Shown here: piece by piece, positions 7,629 through 10,039 of the stretch | Numbering within the stretch: position 1 is the first letter of the stretch | How the letters are laid out: each line of letters starts with the position of its first letter | NCBI GenBank assembly: GCA_946056455.1 | Contig: CAMGJS010000022.1 | Coordinates: 1 to 10,039, forward strand | Origin: an uncultured Clostridia bacterium | GTDB lineage: Bacteria > Bacillota > Clostridia > Oscillospirales > Ruminococcaceae | Length of the DNA stretch: 10,039 nucleotides | Reading direction: 5' to 3' | Made by a program: the position numbers and the translations under genes | Notes under the pieces: model-generated | What the model saw: only the letters and a program-made list of their open reading frames with translations | The model's database searches: none | Told to the model about the DNA's origin: nothing

Positions 7629-7895
7629 TTATTCCTTGCCGACAAAAAGCGGAACGATATTTACCGCAAGTGTCACTACAAAGAAAATAATTGTCATAAC
7701 GGTTGTGAACTTTGCAAGCTTTGCTTCTCTTGAACGGCCGCTGTTCTTGCCGTAAAAGCTGTCGTTGCTTCCTCCGCCTATTGCAGATGACATTCCGGGG
7801 TTCTTTGTTTCCTGCAAAAGAGTTACAACAACGATTATAACGCTTACCGCGATAAGTATTGCTCCCGCTACTATTTCAAGTGTTCCCATTATCAT
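7629..7895 (-). CDS. secG: Preprotein translocase subunit SecG
   Basis: This small membrane protein of 86-88 residues is the SecG subunit of the SecYEG export channel, which assists SecA-driven protein translocation. It has the family's two-helix layout: a first span at about 5-27, the conserved cytoplasmic loop with LLQ (26-28) and GMSSAIGGGS (34-43), then a second span at about 62-84 and a short tail. Length is typical. The first ATG (7895-7893) lies only 3 bases from GGAGG, whereas the second, in-frame ATG (7889-7887) is 9 bases away, so the protein may begin MGTLEIVAGA. It has its own promoter upstream and a terminator downstream, and it is divergent from the dGTPase-like gene. Confidence 0.94.
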   Translation of the reverse strand: MIMGTLEIVAGAILIAVSVIIVVVTLLQETKNPGMSSAIGGGSNDSFYGKNSGRSREAKLAKFTTVMTIIFFVVTLAVNIVPLFVGKE

Positions 7896-7903
7896 TTTCC
7901 TCC
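7896..7903 (-). promoter_or_regulatory. secG ribosome binding site with ambiguous start
   Basis: GGAGGAAA on the minus strand is followed by ATG-ATA-ATG. Spacing from GGAGG is 3 bases to the first ATG and 9 to the second. The second is closer to normal spacing, so the shorter SecG is at least as likely. Confidence 0.7.
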
Positions 7904-7929
7904 GATTATTTTTGTTTATTAACTATACA

Positions 7930-7958
7930 AGTATAACACATCAGGAGTGGGATTGCAA
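7930..7958 (-). promoter_or_regulatory. Predicted secG promoter
   Basis: On the minus strand TTGCAA (7958-7953) and TATACT (7935-7930) are 17 bases apart, close to the housekeeping consensus. The predicted start is near 7923, about 28 bases before the first secG ATG. The -10 box is half of a perfect dyad, TATAC-AA-GTATA (7924-7935). It fires away from the plus-strand promoter at 7999-8028. Confidence 0.65.
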
Positions 7959-7990
7959 TAGCTTATTCCAAAAAAGTTTGTATTTTTTAA

Positions 7991-8024
7991 TATTATGCTT
8001 TACATTTTGCTTTATTATGCCTTA
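7991..8024. repeat. Direct repeat at the dGTPase-like gene promoter
   Basis: TATTATGCTTTA (7991-8002) and TATTATGCCTTA (8013-8024) match at 11 of 12 bases and start 22 bases apart, about two helical turns. The first copy overlaps the -35 box and the second runs into the -10 box. Two same-face binding sites for a regulator are possible, but the region is A/T-rich and chance cannot be excluded. Confidence 0.45.
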
Positions 8025-8028
8025 TAAT
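7999..8028 (+). promoter_or_regulatory. Predicted promoter of the dGTPase-like gene
   Basis: TTTACA (7999-8004) and a perfect TATAAT (8023-8028) are 18 bases apart. The start is predicted near 8035, giving a leader of about 26 bases with AAAAGGAG (8047-8054) six bases before the ATG at 8061. Confidence 0.65.
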
Positions 8029-8060
8029 TAGTGTAACAAGCTTTTTAAAAGGAGAAAAAT

Positions 8061-9278
8061 ATGGACAAGCCACAATACAACAGTCTCAGCAAGGAACTGA
8101 CGGAGAGAATAGAATACGACCGCAGAAACCACATTGAAAATCCGTATCGTTTTAAGGACGAAAACGCTGTGAGGAGAAATTCTGCGCACGATATTCCGAA
8201 TTTATGGAGACCGACATTTATAAGGGACGCGGAAAAGATACTCTATCTTCCCACATACAACAGATATACCGACAAGACGCAGGTTTTTTCATTCTATAAA
8301 AATGACGATATTTCAAGAAGAGCCTTGCATGTTCAGCTTGTTTCAAGAATTGCAAGGAATATAGGCTCTGTTTTAGGGCTTAACCTCGACCTTATAGAAG
8401 CGGTCGCTCTGGGACACGATATAGGTCACACGCCTTTCGGTCACGCAGGAGAGCATCTTCTTGACGAGCTTTTATACGAAAAAGCGGGACTGCATTTCAA
8501 TCACAATGTTCATAGTGCAAGAGTGCTTGACAGAATTTTTTGCAGAAATCTTACCTTGCAGACCCTTGACGGTGTGCTTTGTCACAACGGAGAGATAGAG
8601 CAGAGCGAATATCGTCCCATAAAAAATCTTGACTTTGAAACCTTTGACAAGGAAATGCAGGACTGCTACACCGAGGGTATGCCTGCGATTTTAAGGCTTG
8701 TTCCGTCAACCTTAGAAAGCTGCGTTGTGAGAGTAAGCGACATTATCGCATACATCGGCAAAGACAGGCAGGACGCGGTAAGAGCAAGGCTTATTGACGA
8801 AAGCACGGATTTTTCATCGCAGGAGATAGGCACATTCACCTCTGCAATTATCAACAATCTTACTGTTGACATTATAGAAAACAGCTACGGCAAAGACTAT
8901 ATTGCCCTTAGCGAAAAGGCTTTTGACGACCTTTCCGTTGCAAAGAGAGAGAACTACGAGAAGATATACAAAAAAGAAACGATAAGCCGTATTGCAAGCG
9001 ACATATTAAAGCCTATGTTCAAAGACATCTTTGAAAAAACACTTGACGACCTTATAAGCGAGAGAACGGACTCCCCCGTTTATAAGCACCACATTGAATA
9101 TATCGCCGAAAACACGAGATATTACAGCAACGAGAACGAGTATCTCAAAGAGGACAAGGCGATGATTGCGGCGGACTTTATTGCGAGTATGACGGACGAT
9201 TATTTCACCGATTTGTATTCGTATATGTTCCCTGAAAAAGAGAGTGCCGTTGAGTATGTGTCGTATTTTAAGGGGTGA
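8061..9278 (+). CDS. dGTPase-like HD-domain dNTP triphosphohydrolase
   Basis: This 405-residue cytoplasmic protein belongs to the HD-domain dGTPase/dNTP triphosphohydrolase group, which splits dNTPs to the nucleoside and triphosphate and helps balance the dNTP pool. The metal-binding set is visible: H90 (RRALHVQLV), H119-D120 (ALGHDIGHTPFGHAGE) and D227 (RVSDIIAYIGKD). The flanking LYLPTYNRYTDKTQVF (61-76) and FNHNVHSARVLD (146-157) are also family-like. The residues around H90 differ from the usual RTRLTHS wording of Dgt, so this is a divergent clostridial-type subgroup and the preferred nucleotide is unknown. The C-terminal 150 residues are helical-looking and I recognise no extra domain. 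AAAAGGAG six bases upstream supports the ATG. The gene appears monocistronic, with its own promoter and a terminator directly after the stop. Confidence 0.85.
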   Translation: MDKPQYNSLSKELTERIEYDRRNHIENPYRFKDENAVRRNSAHDIPNLWRPTFIRDAEKILYLPTYNRYTDKTQVFSFYKNDDISRRALHVQLVSRIARNIGSVLGLNLDLIEAVALGHDIGHTPFGHAGEHLLDELLYEKAGLHFNHNVHSARVLDRIFCRNLTLQTLDGVLCHNGEIEQSEYRPIKNLDFETFDKEMQDCYTEGMPAILRLVPSTLESCVVRVSDIIAYIGKDRQDAVRARLIDESTDFSSQEIGTFTSAIINNLTVDIIENSYGKDYIALSEKAFDDLSVAKRENYEKIYKKETISRIASDILKPMFKDIFEKTLDDLISERTDSPVYKHHIEYIAENTRYYSNENEYLKEDKAMIAADFIASMTDDYFTDLYSYMFPEKESAVEYVSYFKG

Positions 9279-9311
9279 AAAAAGGTATCGGATTTGTTCC
9301 GATACCTTTTT
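9278..9311. terminator. Bidirectional intrinsic terminator
   Basis: GGTATCGGA (9284-9292) and TCCGATACC (9298-9306) form a perfect 9-bp stem with a TTTGT loop. Six A residues precede and five T residues follow, so each strand has a U-run and the stem can extend to 14 bp. It begins in the stop codon of the dGTPase-like gene and ends 4 bases before the antiporter stop codon. Confidence 0.93.
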
Positions 9312-9315
9312 CATT

Positions 9316-10039
9316 TTATGTCGCGTCGGCAGGTTTTTCGCCCTTATAAAGAAGCTTCATTACAATAGGCGTTACTATTGACGAACAGATAATAAGAAGA
9401 ATTACCGAGGCAAAATATTCCGAGCTTAATATTCCAACGGCAAGACCTTTCTGCGCAACGATGAGAGCAACCTCTCCCCTTGTCATCATTCCTACACCGA
9501 CCTTGACAGCGTCCTTGCCTTTATATCCGAAAAGCCTTGCAAAAAGTCCGCAACCGATAACTTTTGTACCCATTGCGACAATAACAAAGGCTATGGAGAA
9601 AAGCAAGAGAGATAAGGTAAAGCCGTCAAAGTTGGTTTTAAGTCCGATACTTGCAAAGAACACGGGGCCGAAAAGCATATAGGAGTTTATATCCATTTTC
9701 TCGGCGATATAGTCGGAGTCGCGGAGGTTGCAGAGGATTATTCCCGCAACATAAGCTCCCGTAATATCAGCGATGCCGAAGAATTTTTCGGCGATATAAG
9801 CCATAGCAAAGCAAAGGCAGAGCCCCATTATGGGTATTCTTCGCTGGTGGGGATATTTTTTGTCAAGCGCTTTGAAAATTTTATAAAGGATATATCCGAC
9901 AATAAGGCTGAACGCAAAGAATACCAGCGTGCTGATAACTACTTTCAAAGGCTTCGATGTAGGGTCCTTAAAGCCGATGACAAATGTAAGAACGATAATT
10001 CCGATAACATCGTCTATAATTGCGGCGTTGAGGATAAGC
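9316..10039 (-). CDS. CPA2-family cation/proton antiporter (5'-truncated, C-terminal part)
   Basis: The frame is open to the right edge, so only the C-terminal 240 residues are visible. The in-frame TTG at 9948 is an internal Leu, not a start. Reading the minus strand from 10038, the protein begins LILNAAIIDDVIGIVILTF. The DD pair (10014-10009) is the ion-binding aspartate pair of CPA2 antiporters such as NapA; Kef K+/H+ systems usually have QD. Later come VFFASIGLKT and GMMTRGEVALIVAQKGLAVG, both typical of the Na_H_Exchanger domain, with alternating hydrophobic helices throughout. The protein stops soon after the last helix (KLLYKGEKPADAT), without a TrkA/RCK regulatory domain. It should exchange Na+ or K+ for H+ across the cytoplasmic membrane. 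The gene is convergent with the dGTPase-like gene; its upstream context lies outside the window. Confidence 0.92.
   Translation of the reverse strand, partial: LILNAAIIDDVIGIIVLTFVIGFKDPTSKPLKVVISTLVFFAFSLIVGYILYKIFKALDKKYPHQRRIPIMGLCLCFAMAYIAEKFFGIADITGAYVAGIILCNLRDSDYIAEKMDINSYMLFGPVFFASIGLKTNFDGFTLSLLLFSIAFVIVAMGTKVIGCGLFARLFGYKGKDAVKVGVGMMTRGEVALIVAQKGLAVGILSSEYFASVILLIICSSIVTPIVMKLLYKGEKPADAT

Noticed and set aside
7941..7950. AGGAGTGG resembling a ribosome binding site on the plus strand
   Set aside because: No open frame begins at a suitable distance; it lies in the spacer of the secG promoter.
7765..8031. Plus-strand open frame of 88 codons over secG and the intergenic region
   Set aside because: It is antisense to SecG and runs through the divergent promoters; its hydrophobic look comes from the complementary SecG helix and A/T-rich DNA.
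9946..9948. TTG as start codon of the antiporter gene
   Set aside because: The frame continues upstream with the conserved AAIIDDVIGI segment, so this is an internal Leu in a gene that leaves the window.

Overview
The window looks like chromosomal housekeeping DNA from an anaerobic Firmicute, most likely a gut or rumen Clostridia of the Ruminococcus/Oscillospiraceae type. This rests on the mid-40s GC feel, strong AAGGAG ribosome binding sites, a PcrA-type (not UvrD-type) helicase with its C-terminal Tudor-like domain, a SecG/RNase R gene pair, a clostridial-looking dGTPase-like HD protein and a GH94 disaccharide phosphorylase. Lineage is an inference from recognised families; I could not run a search. 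I see no mobile element, CRISPR array, phage gene, tRNA or rRNA, and no gene-free stretch longer than about 165 bases.

Layout. Bases 3-2291 (+) hold a 5'-truncated pcrA helicase. A PAP2-family membrane phosphatase (2304-2876, +) follows 12 bases later and probably shares its transcript. A 12-bp bidirectional terminator (2886-2925) separates this pair from a convergent block on the minus strand. In transcription order that block is secG (7895-7629), rnr/RNase R (7543-5423) and a cytoplasmic GH94 sugar phosphorylase (5317-2924). A divergent promoter region (7896-8060) separates secG from a plus-strand dGTPase-like HD hydrolase (8061-9278). A second bidirectional terminator (9278-9311) closes that gene against a minus-strand CPA2-type cation/proton antiporter (9316 to beyond the window end), whose N-terminal part is missing.

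How it fits together. PcrA (DNA repair and transcription-replication conflict), RNase R (RNA decay and quality control), SecG (protein export) and the dNTP hydrolase are core-cell functions. The PAP2 protein would act on membrane lipid phosphates, the antiporter on ion and pH balance, and the GH94 enzyme on phosphorolysis of an imported beta-linked disaccharide. In many Firmicutes secG-rnr is followed by smpB; here the next gene is the sugar phosphorylase.

The most interesting signal is regulatory. At both junctions of the minus-strand series (secG/rnr and rnr/GH94) a terminator-like hairpin contains a good promoter for the next gene. The predicted start of each new transcript lies inside the hairpin, so read-through RNA can form the full stem but the gene's own transcript cannot. 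I found no convincing new biological system here, only this compact arrangement and a few protein oddities: a Gln at the GH94 phosphate-site His position and an acidic insert in PcrA.
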